This document shows positions 17,901-26,477 of a stretch of DNA of 64,000 bases, piece by piece. The stretch is from Pedobacter caeni. Its GTDB lineage: Bacteria; Bacteroidota; Bacteroidia; Sphingobacteriales; Sphingobacteriaceae. The DNA is taken from NCBI RefSeq assembly GCF_900129215.1, contig NZ_FQUQ01000001.1:868001-932000 (forward strand), written 5' to 3'. Both the position numbers and the translations under genes were made by a program. Numbering within the stretch: position 1 is the first letter of the stretch; each line of letters opens with the position of its first letter. The notes beneath the pieces are model-generated. The model was not told where the DNA came from. It saw only the letters and a program-made list of their open reading frames with translations, and ran no database searches.

Positions 17901-17958
17901 CTGTTATCGTAAACAGCATTAGCACCATTAGTGTTAGTAATGGTCTTTTCATAGTCAA
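14905..17958 (-). CDS. SusC/RagA-type TonB-linked outer-membrane transporter
   Basis: 1017 residues: a signal peptide (to about 22, ITAWAQ), a carboxypeptidase-regulatory-like domain (about 24-108), a TonB plug with the SusC signature (VTALGIKREKRTL and KVAGVQITNSSG, about 110-230), then a 22-strand barrel ending in an aromatic C-terminus (FAVKVTF). It lacks the STN domain seen in the second SusC in this window, so it is not expected to signal through FecR. Paired with the SusD-like gene 3 bp downstream. Imports an unknown oligosaccharide or peptide using TonB energy. Confidence 0.95.
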   Translation of the reverse strand: MTMKRPLLTLMVLMLFTITAWAQTRTITGTVIATSDKNPLPGVSVRLKGQKTGTQTGANGKYSIEVTGTNLSLEFSYLGFETQTKAIGSNNQLDVSLNDEENNLNEIVVTALGIKREKRTLTYSTQEVGGNALVAAKENNLVNALAGKVAGVQITNSSGAAGSSSKIVIRGNTSLTGENGALIILDGVPINNSEAGNPDGALSAGGTANRAIDIDPNIVENISVLKGAAASALYGSAAARGVVMITTKTGKGKTSVSLSSGITFDNPIFPEFQDKYAQGSDGVYVDGNNGKLSSGSWGPEIDGLMVNGAPVTKHDPRKEFFRQGFTTDNTLAVNGSTDKSTYLVSYSFLDTKGTMPETNFGRHSFFTKFSNDITNKVTVTGQLNFVNSANDRLPEGNSLASPFWTVYAAPISWNPFPTTNPDGSQRVYRAARNNPYWLVDNVKFRSVVNRFLPVFTLNYKPTSWLTVTERIGADIFNDGTTYHEAGGIVGGESANGKMYNREINFRQFNHDLIIEAKKNFGDDFFASVLVGNNILSTDQKTIFDKGIGLSVKDYYNIANASTVVSRITEQNSRKVGLYAQMTGEYKRMLSLSLTGRYDGTSVLSENKRFYPYGSASAGFIFTEPLKLSENPILNFGKIRLSYSLVGNDNVQPYSIDRVYIQPTIGNIEFPYDGRNGFLLSNVIGDPNLKNETLKEFEAGVELKMFRNRLNLEATYFSKNSGALISSTPITPSSGANQAIVNAASMYNRGIELILSGTAVKTKDITWVVGLNFAKINNKVTAIGQGRDNIQFAGFTSPGVFAYQDQPYAVIFGSRYLRNDAGQLVINQDTGYPEIDETLGPIGNTVPKWNAGLTTTFTWKGISLSAVLDMKKGGDVYNLDNFYLNFYGVTKVTEDRNSTRVFDGVTPDGQPNTKVAAINQAYYQNNFSQVDENGVEDGTYVKLRQVSLSYNFEPSLLRKTPFKGLSVSATGRNLWFYTPHYTGSDPEVSLYGTGNGGGFTNFVTPSNRSYNFAVKVTF

Positions 17959-18517
17959 ATTAGGATTAGTTAATAACTATAATTTAAGCTTTTGGCCGAT
18001 TTAATGCATTACGAAGGCTTAATCCACGTTATCCCATGAAATCAACAAACAGTAAGACAGCTATTTATAATAAAAAACAATCGTTCAAACTGTTCTTTTT
18101 CCATAGAAAAACGGGAAGATTCAAGAGAAAGTCAGTAGGAAGAGCAGTCGTTTTTAAGCCGAAAAATCTTAAAATGCCAAAGCATCACCTTATTTTTCAT
18201 TTCATTTCTTTTGTGGATATCCAACAAAAAACAAGAATTGGCACTTTACTAATAAAACATGAATTGAGCACCACAGAGCCACATTAAATGGAGAAGAATA
18301 CCTATTTATCTTCTATTGTTCGCTAATTGTAAAATTCATGTAAATTAACTGCTAATAAGTAAAATCACCATCACTCTCAGTAAGTATTCCTATTATTTAG
18401 GTAACTGGATTTGACCAAAAAACGTTTTACATATCCTTATAAAAGGCAAAACCCCGACAATATTTCTATTGCCGGGGTTTTGCTTTGCAGGGCATTAATC
18501 CCTCTTTATTTCAGACC
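17959..18517. other. Intergenic region between susC-like and gltD genes
   Basis: 559 bp, AT-rich. It holds the gltD terminator at 18446-18483. A small open frame at 18036-18287 (83 codons, strongly basic, low complexity) has no recognisable features and is judged spurious. No clear TAnnTTTG promoter for the susC-like gene was found on the minus strand, and no antisense terminator like that in the second PUL was seen. Confidence 0.5.
18446..18483 (-). terminator. Terminator of the gltBD operon
   Basis: 17-bp stem with one mismatch (GCAAAACCCCGACAATA 18446-18462 with 18467-18483) and a 4-nt loop. The C/G core is flanked by A/T runs. It lies 34 bp after the gltD stop. Confidence 0.8.
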
Positions 18518-19984
18518 TTATGCATAAGGAATTCCATCTTTGGACGACAGGCTGCTATGCCCCATCAGGTATTCATCTACCTTACGGGCGGCTTCACGGC
18601 CTTCAGAGATGGCCCAAACCACTAATGATTGTCCACGGCGCATGTCTCCGGCGGCAAAGATCTTGGCAATATTGGTTTGGTACTTGCCTTCTTCAGCTTT
18701 CACATTTCCTCTGCTGTCCAGTTCTACGCCTAATTTTTCAATCAAACCTTCCTTTTGCGGATGTAAGAAACCCATCGCCAGTAAAACCAGCTGACAAGGC
18801 AAATCACGCTCTGTACCAGCTTTCTCTTTGAAATTCAAAGGTCTGCCAGTGGCGTCTATCTCCCACTCCACATCGACTACTTTTAACGCTTTGAGGTTCC
18901 CGTTTTCATCTTTGATAAACTCCTTGGTGTTCACTCCCCAGGCCCTCTCGCAGCCTTCCTCATGAGAAGAAGTTACTTTCAGCAACATTGGGAAGGTTGG
19001 CCATGGCATATTAGAAGTACGGTGTTGCGATGGCATCGGCATGATCTCAAACTGCATCACAGATTTCGCTCCCTGACGGTTTGAAGTACCGATACAATCC
19101 GAACCAGTATCCCCGCCACCGATTACGATCACATCTTTTCCTGTAGCAAGGATCGCATCTCCATCAACGCTGATGTTTCTGACACGTTTATTCTGTTGTT
19201 TCAGGAAATCCATCGCATAATGAACTCCCTTAGCCTCGCGGCCGGTAATGTTCAGATCTCTTGGAATGGTAGATCCTCCGGCCAATACGATCGACTGGTA
19301 TTCTCTCAGTAAAGTATTCAACTCTACATTCACCCCAACATTGGAATTACATTTAAATACAATACCTTCTTTTTCCATCAGGGCAATGCGTCTGCTGACC
19401 ACATCTTTCTGAAGTTTAAAATCAGGAATACCATAATTCAATAAACCTCCCGGAGTATCATCACGTTCGTAAACCACCACCTCATGACCGGCTTTATTCA
19501 GCTGTGCTGCTGCCGCCATACCCGCAGGTCCGGAACCGATCACCGCTACTTTTTTACCCGTACGGATCAATGGCTGTTCCGCTTTGATATACCCTTTATT
19601 GAAGGCAATTTCTATAATATGTTTCTCGATTTCTTCGATAGAGACCGGCGACTTGTTAATGCCAAGTACACAGGCAGACTCGCATGGTGCCGGACAAATT
19701 CTTCCTGTAAACTCAGGAAAGTTGTTTGTGCTCAGCAAAATGGTAGAGGCCAGCTGCCAGTCTCCTTTATATACAGCCTCGTTAAATTCCGGAATCACAT
19801 TCCCCAGCGGGCATCCCGACTGACAGAAAGGAACACCGCAATCCATACACCTTGCGGCTTCGCGGTTTACCTGCTCTAATTCGAAATTCTGTACAAATTC
19901 ATTATAATGCTTTAAACGTTCTTTAGCATCTTCTTTTACAGGAGCAGTTCTTTCATACTCTAAAAATCCGGTTACTTTTCCCAT
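18518..19984 (-). CDS. gltD: Glutamate synthase (NADPH-type) small subunit
   Basis: 488 residues, the normal length. It supplies electrons from NAD(P)H to GltB for glutamate synthesis from glutamine and 2-oxoglutarate. The N-terminal Fe-S domain has CMDCGVPFCQSGCPLGN near 41-57 and ICPAPCESAC near 95-104. The FAD site GSGPAGMAAAAQL is near 150, the NAD(P)H site GGGDTGSDC near 290, and the C-terminal FAD motif GDMRRGQSLVVWA near 450. It follows gltB by 84 bp on the same strand, forming gltB-gltD with a terminator just beyond. Confidence 0.96.
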   Translation of the reverse strand: MGKVTGFLEYERTAPVKEDAKERLKHYNEFVQNFELEQVNREAARCMDCGVPFCQSGCPLGNVIPEFNEAVYKGDWQLASTILLSTNNFPEFTGRICPAPCESACVLGINKSPVSIEEIEKHIIEIAFNKGYIKAEQPLIRTGKKVAVIGSGPAGMAAAAQLNKAGHEVVVYERDDTPGGLLNYGIPDFKLQKDVVSRRIALMEKEGIVFKCNSNVGVNVELNTLLREYQSIVLAGGSTIPRDLNITGREAKGVHYAMDFLKQQNKRVRNISVDGDAILATGKDVIVIGGGDTGSDCIGTSNRQGAKSVMQFEIMPMPSQHRTSNMPWPTFPMLLKVTSSHEEGCERAWGVNTKEFIKDENGNLKALKVVDVEWEIDATGRPLNFKEKAGTERDLPCQLVLLAMGFLHPQKEGLIEKLGVELDSRGNVKAEEGKYQTNIAKIFAAGDMRRGQSLVVWAISEGREAARKVDEYLMGHSSLSSKDGIPYA

Positions 19985-20068
19985 AGTTAAGCTATATTTA
20001 GTTTAGTGGTTCTGGTCATTTTCTGTTTCAATTTTCTCTGGTGGACAATCATCTTTTCCTGGATAGGG

Positions 20069-23000
20069 CTAAACATTTACTTTAGCTCTTTTCATCAATA
20101 CTGCTTTGTATTCTTTAGGGAATACTTTAATAAAGTGTGCAGATTGAGTGGTCCAGTCGCTTAAGATAAACTTAGCTAAACTACTATCTGTAAGCTGAAT
20201 ATGTTTTTTCAGCAAGATATTAATGCGCAGTTCATCCTGTTCATCCAAAGGATCAAGGTCTACCATTTCCTTATTGCACTTATTGGCAAACTCTCCTTTA
20301 ACATCATAGATCCAGGCTACTCCACCGCTCATACCAGCTGCAAAATTGCTTCCGGTATCACCGATTACCAGAACCTCACCACCAGTCATATATTCACAAC
20401 CATGATCGCCCAGACCTTCCACTACTGCAGTTGCTCCTGAGTTTCTTACCGCAAAGCGTTCCCCTGCCTGTCCTCTTACATACAATTCACCAGAGGTCGC
20501 ACCATAAAGGGCCACATTACCAATGATGATGTTTTGTTCCGGTACATAGCTGATGGTACTGAACGGATAGATGGATAATCTCGCTCCTGAAAGCCCTTTT
20601 CCAACATAATCATTTGCTTCACCTTCCAGCTGTAAAGAGATTCCTTTTGCGGCAAAAGCACCAAAGCTTTGTCCGGCAGAACCTTTAAATTTGAAATTGA
20701 TCGTATCTGCAGGTAATCCCTGACCTTTGTAAATTTTAGATACTTCGTTAGACAGCATTGTTCCAAGTGCACGGTTGGTGTTCTTCACTTCGAACTCTCT
20801 GTAGATCGGCTCTTTATTCAGTAAAGCAGGCTGAGCCGCTTTAATTAAAGCATGATCCAGGATGTCTGTCAGTCCATGATCCTGTTCTTCTGTCTGGTAC
20901 AGGCTCAATCCATTGTCTGGTGCTTTGTACAGGATTGCAGAAAGGTCAAGGTCTTTTAACTTCCAGTCGTTCGGATCGATCTCACGTAAGCTTAAGGCAT
21001 CTGCCTGGCCCACCATCTCTTCTACCGTTCTGAAACCCAGTTCGGCCATCGTTTCCCTTAGTTCTTCTGCAAGGAAGTGGAATAAGTTCACTACGTGATC
21101 TGCCTCTCCGGTAAATAACTTTCTCAGGTTTGGATCCTGTGTCGCTACCCCTACAGGGCAGGTGTTCAGGTGACATTTCCTCATCATGATACAACCAGAG
21201 GTAACCAGTGCTGCGGTAGCTACTCCCCATTCTTCTGCTCCAAGAAGTGTTGCAATGGCGATGTCTTTACCCGTCTTCAACTGTCCGTCTGTTTGCAGGA
21301 CTACCCTGCTGCGCAAACGGTTTTTAACCAATGTCTGATGTGCTTCTGCAAGACCAAGCTCCCATGGAAGTCCGGCATGCTGAATAGAGGTCAATGGTGA
21401 AGCACCTGTTCCTCCGTCGAATCCTGAAACCAGGATCACATCAGCATGTGCTTTTGCTACACCTGCAGCGATTGTCCCCACCCCGGCTTTAGAAACCAGT
21501 TTCACATTGATTCTGGCTTCGCGGTTGGCATTTTTCAAGTCAAAGATCAGCTGTGCCAAATCTTCAATAGAATAGATGTCGTGGTGTGGTGGAGGGGAAA
21601 TCAGACCTACACCAGGTGTGGCATGACGAACTTTAGCGATCCAGTCGTCCACTTTATCTCCCGGTAATTGTCCGCCTTCACCAGGTTTAGCGCCCTGGGC
21701 CATTTTAATCTGTAATTCATCCGCATTGCTCAGGTAATAACTCGTTACCCCGAAACGTGCAGAGGCAATTTGTTTGATCGCTGAGCGCATAGAATCGCCG
21801 TTAGGCAAAGTTTCATAACGCAGCTCATCTTCACCACCTTCTCCGGTATTGCTTTTTCCGCCGATGCGGTTCATCGCAATGGCCAAAGTAGAGTGTGCTT
21901 CGTGAGAGATCGAGCCAAATGACATCGCCCCTGTTGCAAAACGTTTCAATATGTTTTCAATCGGCTCTACTTCTTCCAGAGGTACTGCCTGACGTTTGTA
22001 ATTGAATTCGAACAGACCTCTGATGGTATAAGCCTGATGTGTCTGCTCATTTACCAGTTTAGAGTACTGTTTATATACGTTGTAATCTTTTTTTCTTGTT
22101 GCATTTTGCAGCAAATGGATCGTTTGAGGATTGAACAAATGTTGTTCTCCTTTGCGTTTCCATTTGTAATTACCACCAGTAGGCAGAATGGTATCCGGGC
22201 GTGTAGCCTGACCGAAGATCCTGTTGTGTTTGATCAATGCTTCTCTGGCAATTTCATCCAGTCCTAATCCGCCGATTCTGGAAACAGCACCGGTAAAATA
22301 GTTGTCTACTACCTGCTTGTTGATTCCCAGAATTTCAAAGATCTGCGCACCATGGTAAGATTGCAAGGTAGAAATTCCCATTTTCGAGAAGATCTTTAAC
22401 AATCCGTTATTTACTGCATATATATAGTTCTGAATTAATTTAGCTGGTTTAACTTCCATCTCTTTTTCAAAACCGGTAATGGTTTCTTCAGCTAAGTAAG
22501 GGTTTACAGCAGTTGCACCAAATCCGATTAAACAAGCGAAATGGTGAACTTCCCAGACATCACCAGCTTCTACTACCAGACCAACATCTCCTCTGTATCC
22601 TTTACGGATCAGGTGATGGTGAACGGTAGAAACGGCCAGCAGCGATGGAATTGCAGCATGTTCAGAGTCCAGGGCACGATCTGAAAGGATGATCACCTGG
22701 AATCCGTCTTCTACGGCATCCACGGCATAACGGCAAAGTCTGTCCAGAGCTTTAGCCATTGCGCCCGGTTTTCCGTTGGCTCTGAAATAGGTCTGTAAGG
22801 TTTTAGACTGGAATACTCCGGTATCTATACTTCTTAATTTTTCTAACTCCAGGTTTGTCAATATCGGGTGTTTAATTCCCACACAATGACATTGCATTGC
22901 TTTTTCTTCCAGGATATTTCCATTGTTGCCCATGAAACCTGCAAGGCTCATCACCACTTTTTCCCTGATCGGATCGATCGGCGGGTTGGTTACCTGTGCA

Positions 23001-24574
23001 AACAACTGTTTGAAATAAGAAGAAAGGTGTTGCGGTTTTTGAGAAAGTATGGCCAAAGGAATGTCAGTTCCCATGGACCCGATTGGCTCTTTACCATCCC
23101 TGGCCATTGGTTTCAGGATCAGGTCGATGTCTTCACGGCTATAGCCAAATACCTGCTGGTATTTAAAGATAGACTCCTGAGAAAGTCCGCTGAAGACAAC
23201 TCTTGGATCTGAAAGTTCTTCCAGTCTGATCTGGTATTGATTTAACCAGTCGGCATAAGGTCTGCGGCCACAAACCAATTGTTTGATTTCTGTATCACTG
23301 ATGATCCTGCCCTGCTCCATATCTACCACAAACATCTTTCCGGGAGTTAACCTTCCTTTTTCGATGATTTTGCTTTGATCCAAAGCCAGTGCACCAGCTT
23401 CAGAAGCCATAATTACATGGTCATCTTCAGTGATGGCATATCTTTGCGGGCGAAGTCCGTTTCTGTCTAAAGTAGCCCCAATCAGGTTGCCATCGGTAAA
23501 AGAAACAGCAGCGGGTCCATCCCATGGCTCCATTAATGTAGCATGGAACTTATAGAATGCTTTTTTAAGCTCATCCATATCCTCATTGCCATCCCATGCT
23601 TCCGGGATCAGCATCATGAGTACATGTGGCAATGAACGGCCTGCATGCAGCAATAGCTCTACTATATTATCTAAACATCCTGAATCGGAATTGGATTCGT
23701 CAATTACAGGAAGTAAAATATTCAGTTCTTCGGGAGTAAAGTAAGAAGAAGCCAAAGACTTCACGCTTGCTCTAAACCAGTTCAGGTTTCCCTGCAGGGT
23801 ATTGATCTCTCCATTGTGCGCGATATACCTGAAAGGCTGAGCCAGTTTCCATGAAGGAAAGGTATTCGTTGCAAAACGGCTGTGAATTAAGCCAAAAGCG
23901 GAAACAACACGCTTGTCACTTAGTTCAGTAAAATAGGTTCTTACCTGTAAAGAGGTCAGTTGTCCTTTATATACGATCGTTCTGGAAGAGAATGAAGCGA
24001 TATAAAACTCACCATTAATACCTTTGACGGTACTGTTAATGGTTTTCGACAGGTAATTCTTGAATACGTAAAGTTTACGTTCAAAGTCTGCCCCTGCTGC
24101 AATTGCATAAGGACGTGCAATAAACACTTGTTCCATTTCCGGTTCTACGGATAATGCCATGTCTCCAATACCTTCTGTATTGGTTTGTACTTTCCTGAAG
24201 CCTAAAACTTCCAGGCCCAGCTTTTCTCCTGCACGGTAAATAATTTCCCTGCACTCTTCTCTCGCCTTAACATCTTTTGGTAAAAATAGCATCCCTACCC
24301 CATAGTCTCCGGACTCATTTAAGCTGAATCCGATTTTAAGACATTCGTCGTACAGAAACTCGTGAGGGATCTGTATCATAATACCTGCGCCATCTCCGGT
24401 ATTAATTTCTGCTCCGCAAGCCCCGCGGTGATCAAGATTCTCAAGAATGGTAATGGCGTCGGAAATGATTTGTTGCGACTTTCTGCCCTTGATATGGGCA
24501 ACGAAACCAATGCCACATGCGTCGTGCTCAAAACGCTGGTCGTACAACCCTTGCTGATCTTGTGTTTGTTCCAT
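20069..24574 (-). CDS. gltB: Glutamate synthase large subunit
   Basis: 1501 residues, full length. Domains in order: class II glutamine amidotransferase with the nucleophile Cys20 exposed after an N-terminal propeptide (HDACGIGFVAH), a central domain, the FMN-binding synthase domain (AGVGTIAAGVAKAHADVI, GGTGASPLTS) with the 3Fe-4S cysteines in CIMMRKCHLNTCPVG, and the C-terminal GXGXG beta-helix (around 1250-1480). It converts glutamine plus 2-oxoglutarate to two glutamates with GltD. First gene of the operon; its upstream region carries repeats that look regulatory (24645-24759). Confidence 0.97.
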   Translation of the reverse strand: MEQTQDQQGLYDQRFEHDACGIGFVAHIKGRKSQQIISDAITILENLDHRGACGAEINTGDGAGIMIQIPHEFLYDECLKIGFSLNESGDYGVGMLFLPKDVKAREECREIIYRAGEKLGLEVLGFRKVQTNTEGIGDMALSVEPEMEQVFIARPYAIAAGADFERKLYVFKNYLSKTINSTVKGINGEFYIASFSSRTIVYKGQLTSLQVRTYFTELSDKRVVSAFGLIHSRFATNTFPSWKLAQPFRYIAHNGEINTLQGNLNWFRASVKSLASSYFTPEELNILLPVIDESNSDSGCLDNIVELLLHAGRSLPHVLMMLIPEAWDGNEDMDELKKAFYKFHATLMEPWDGPAAVSFTDGNLIGATLDRNGLRPQRYAITEDDHVIMASEAGALALDQSKIIEKGRLTPGKMFVVDMEQGRIISDTEIKQLVCGRRPYADWLNQYQIRLEELSDPRVVFSGLSQESIFKYQQVFGYSREDIDLILKPMARDGKEPIGSMGTDIPLAILSQKPQHLSSYFKQLFAQVTNPPIDPIREKVVMSLAGFMGNNGNILEEKAMQCHCVGIKHPILTNLELEKLRSIDTGVFQSKTLQTYFRANGKPGAMAKALDRLCRYAVDAVEDGFQVIILSDRALDSEHAAIPSLLAVSTVHHHLIRKGYRGDVGLVVEAGDVWEVHHFACLIGFGATAVNPYLAEETITGFEKEMEVKPAKLIQNYIYAVNNGLLKIFSKMGISTLQSYHGAQIFEILGINKQVVDNYFTGAVSRIGGLGLDEIAREALIKHNRIFGQATRPDTILPTGGNYKWKRKGEQHLFNPQTIHLLQNATRKKDYNVYKQYSKLVNEQTHQAYTIRGLFEFNYKRQAVPLEEVEPIENILKRFATGAMSFGSISHEAHSTLAIAMNRIGGKSNTGEGGEDELRYETLPNGDSMRSAIKQIASARFGVTSYYLSNADELQIKMAQGAKPGEGGQLPGDKVDDWIAKVRHATPGVGLISPPPHHDIYSIEDLAQLIFDLKNANREARINVKLVSKAGVGTIAAGVAKAHADVILVSGFDGGTGASPLTSIQHAGLPWELGLAEAHQTLVKNRLRSRVVLQTDGQLKTGKDIAIATLLGAEEWGVATAALVTSGCIMMRKCHLNTCPVGVATQDPNLRKLFTGEADHVVNLFHFLAEELRETMAELGFRTVEEMVGQADALSLREIDPNDWKLKDLDLSAILYKAPDNGLSLYQTEEQDHGLTDILDHALIKAAQPALLNKEPIYREFEVKNTNRALGTMLSNEVSKIYKGQGLPADTINFKFKGSAGQSFGAFAAKGISLQLEGEANDYVGKGLSGARLSIYPFSTISYVPEQNIIIGNVALYGATSGELYVRGQAGERFAVRNSGATAVVEGLGDHGCEYMTGGEVLVIGDTGSNFAAGMSGGVAWIYDVKGEFANKCNKEMVDLDPLDEQDELRINILLKKHIQLTDSSLAKFILSDWTTQSAHFIKVFPKEYKAVLMKRAKVNV

Positions 24575-24644
24575 AAGTTTAATTTAATGTTGGTTGGGTA
24601 TAGTGTGATTCAGACACTAAGTTACGAAAAAAAATCAAGAAATT

Positions 24645-24759
24645 ATAATATCGGTATCTTTTTTAGTAGATATACAGCATATTTAAATTATAAAGGCTAT
24701 ATATTACAATATTCATAAATTACATCGATATATATTACGACATTCATAACCGATATTAT
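24645..24759. repeat. Repeat-rich control region upstream of gltB
   Basis: Two 20-base direct repeats (ATATATTACAATATTCATAA 24699-24718 and ATATATTACGACATTCATAA 24730-24749; two differences) are spaced 31 bp start to start, close to three helical turns. An 11-base inverted pair flanks them: ATAATATCGGT 24645-24655 and ACCGATATTAT 24749-24759. They lie 70-185 bp upstream of the gltB start and 180-300 bp from the SRP RNA promoter, so control of gltBD is the simplest reading. Confidence 0.5.
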
Positions 24760-24938
24760 TCATGCATAGTAAATCATGCTTTCCTTTCCCAGGCTTCTGT
24801 TTCGCGGATTTTTGCTTTTTTCGGGTTACATTGAAGAAAATGTAAAAAAAGATTAAAAATAATTGAGTGTTCAAGAGGTTTAATCTCAATCAATTACCCG
24901 AAATCCCCCGAAAAAACTACAACAAAAGCAATATTTAC

Positions 24939-24969
24939 TTTTGTAGATTCAATTCTTTTCCTACTTTTG
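24939..24969 (+). promoter_or_regulatory. Promoter of the SRP RNA gene
   Basis: -7 element TACTTTTG (24962-24969), an exact TAnnTTTG match, with a TTTTG -33 box at 24939-24943 (18-bp spacing). The predicted start is about 24974, exactly where the RNA's closing helix begins. Confidence 0.7.
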
Positions 24970-24973
24970 TGAC

Positions 24974-25070
24974 GGGCAAGTCTTTTACGATCAGCTCCCT
25001 TTGAACTCCCCCAGGGCGGGAACGAAGCAAGGGTAGAAGGTTGTAGCGGTGCGATAAAAGGTGCTTGCCC
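24974..25070 (+). ncRNA. ffs: Bacterial small signal recognition particle RNA (4.5S-type)
   Basis: About 97 nt. The ends pair as GGGCAAG (24974-24980) with CTTGCCC (25064-25070). The apical part contains CAGGGCGGGAACGAAGCA at about 25012-25029, which lines up with the E. coli 4.5S core CAGGTCCGGAAGGAAGCA: the asymmetric loop CAGG...AGCA and the GGAA tetraloop are both present. A promoter ends just upstream and a T-rich tract (25071-25084) follows. The RNA binds Ffh and acts in cotranslational membrane targeting. No Alu domain, as is usual outside Bacillus-type SRP RNAs. Confidence 0.9.
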
Positions 25071-25167
25071 ATTTTTATTTTTTTAGATAGACCATGCTTC
25101 GACTGCATACTCTTCTTTCTAACGACTATCACGAGTTAATCATATATTTTCTTAAACTAAATATCAT

Positions 25168-25827
25168 ATGAAATTTTTCATAGACACAGCTAATCTGGAA
25201 CAAATCAGAGAAGCTCAAGACCTTGGCGTTTTAGACGGCGTAACCACCAACCCCAGCCTTATGGCTAAAGAAGGTATCACCGGAGATCAGAATGTATTGA
25301 ACCATTACAAAGCGATCTGCGATATCGTAGATGCAAATGTAAGTGCGGAAGTTATTTCTACTGATTTCGAATCCATGATCAAAGAAGGTGAAGCTTTGGC
25401 TAAACTTGATCCGAAAATCGTAGTGAAAATCCCTATGATCAAAGATGGCGTTAAAGCAATCAAATATCTTTCTTCTAAAGGCATCAGAACCAACTGTACG
25501 TTGATCTTCTCTGCCGGACAAGCCTTAATCGCTGCCAAAGCAGGTGCTACTTATGTATCTCCTTTCTTAGGCCGCTTAGACGACATCTCTACAGATGGGT
25601 TCCAGCTGATCGAAGACATCAGACTAATTTTTGATAACTATCAATACGAAACTCAGATTCTTGCGGCTTCAGTAAGAGGCCCGATGCATATCATCAACTG
25701 CGCTAAATTAGGTGCTGACGTGATGACCGGCCCACTTTCTGCAATCCTTGCATTAATCAAACACCCATTAACAGATAGCGGTCTTGCTCAGTTCTTAGCT
25801 GATCATGCTAAAGCTGCGGGTAAATAA
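25168..25827 (+). CDS. fsa: Fructose-6-phosphate aldolase / transaldolase-like protein
   Basis: 219 residues, a TIM barrel of the short transaldolase group (TalC/FSA). Signatures are [13 protein letters not shown] at the start, [14 protein letters not shown] near 23-36, and the Schiff-base Lys in VVKIPM near 85-90. [13 protein letters not shown] and [11 protein letters not shown] follow. Enzymes of this group either cleave fructose 6-phosphate or act as transaldolase in the pentose phosphate pathway; in Bacteroidota the short form is usually annotated as FSA or transaldolase, and the sequence alone does not decide. Ends at a bidirectional terminator shared with gmhB. Confidence 0.92.
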   Translation: MKFFIDTANLEQIREAQDLGVLDGVTTNPSLMAKEGITGDQNVLNHYKAICDIVDANVSAEVISTDFESMIKEGEALAKLDPKIVVKIPMIKDGVKAIKYLSSKGIRTNCTLIFSAGQALIAAKAGATYVSPFLGRLDDISTDGFQLIEDIRLIFDNYQYETQILAASVRGPMHIINCAKLGADVMTGPLSAILALIKHPLTDSGLAQFLADHAKAAGK

Positions 25828-25843
25828 GTCGTATTTTGTGATA

Positions 25844-25882
25844 AAAAAAAGTCCTGTTGATTAATTCGACAGGACTTTTTTT
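25844..25882. terminator. Bidirectional terminator shared by fsa and gmhB
   Basis: Stem AAAAAAAGTCCTGT (25844-25857) with ACAGGACTTTTTTT (25869-25882), extended by three further pairs toward a 5-nt loop. U-tracts occur on both strands. The gmhB stop codon (25861-25863) and its last six codons lie inside the hairpin. Confidence 0.9.
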
Positions 25883-26355
25883 ATGTTTTCATAACTGATC
25901 TGTTCATCGGGTTCAATGAGAATGCCCTTCACTCCTGCCCCATTTGCAGCTTCCACATCTCTGGGCTTATCTCCGATCATCACGGATAAGGCCGGATCGA
26001 TATTGTAAGTTGCAATCGCTTCCAGCACCATTCCTGATTTCGGTTTCCTGCAGGCACATTCTCCACCAACCGTAGGATGATGCGGACAATAGTAAGCATG
26101 TGTAATCAACGCGCCCTGCTCCTCAAACTTTTTACCCAGGATCGCATGCATCTCTGCAAGGGTTTCCTCTGTATATCGTTTTAAAGCAATGCCTCCCTGA
26201 TTGGTAATGATGATGAGCATGTATCCTTCATCGTATAATCTCTTTAAAGGTGGAATCTGGTACTCCAACACTTCAAAATCTTCTACCTTACAGATGTAAT
26301 CGTATATTTCGTGATTTAAGACACCATCACGATCCAGAAAAATTGCTTTATTCAT
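25861..26355 (-). CDS. gmhB: D-glycero-D-manno-heptose 1,7-bisphosphate 7-phosphatase
   Basis: 164 residues, HAD superfamily, cytoplasmic. The catalytic motif I is FLDRDGVLN at 6-14. The GmhB-specific zinc loop is visible: CPHHPTVGGECACRK near 92-106. Motif III/IV is MIGDKPRDVEAA near 135-146. It removes the 7-phosphate in ADP-heptose synthesis for the LPS core; some members act in GDP-heptose synthesis. It is a single gene with no other heptose genes nearby. Its 3' end is embedded in the shared terminator hairpin. Confidence 0.9.
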   Translation of the reverse strand: MNKAIFLDRDGVLNHEIYDYICKVEDFEVLEYQIPPLKRLYDEGYMLIIITNQGGIALKRYTEETLAEMHAILGKKFEEQGALITHAYYCPHHPTVGGECACRKPKSGMVLEAIATYNIDPALSVMIGDKPRDVEAANGAGVKGILIEPDEQISYENIKKVLSN

Positions 26356-26477
26356 TATTATGATCTTTTTTTTGCAAAGATGGGGATATTAAATTAGTAT
26401 CGCCCTGAGTTGTGGATTTAGTTAAACATAATTGCACTCCGGATGTTGTTAAAATAGTTAAACACTAAAATTGAATT

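Noticed and set aside
17959..18060. Antisense terminator before the first susC-like gene, as in the second PUL
   Set aside because: Only a 4-bp AAGC/GCTT pairing without a T-run was found; no parallel to the 44782-44818 element.
18036..18287. Small basic protein gene
   Set aside because: 83 codons of Lys/Phe-rich low-complexity sequence with no recognisable domain, in AT-rich DNA; no ribosome binding or promoter context supports it.
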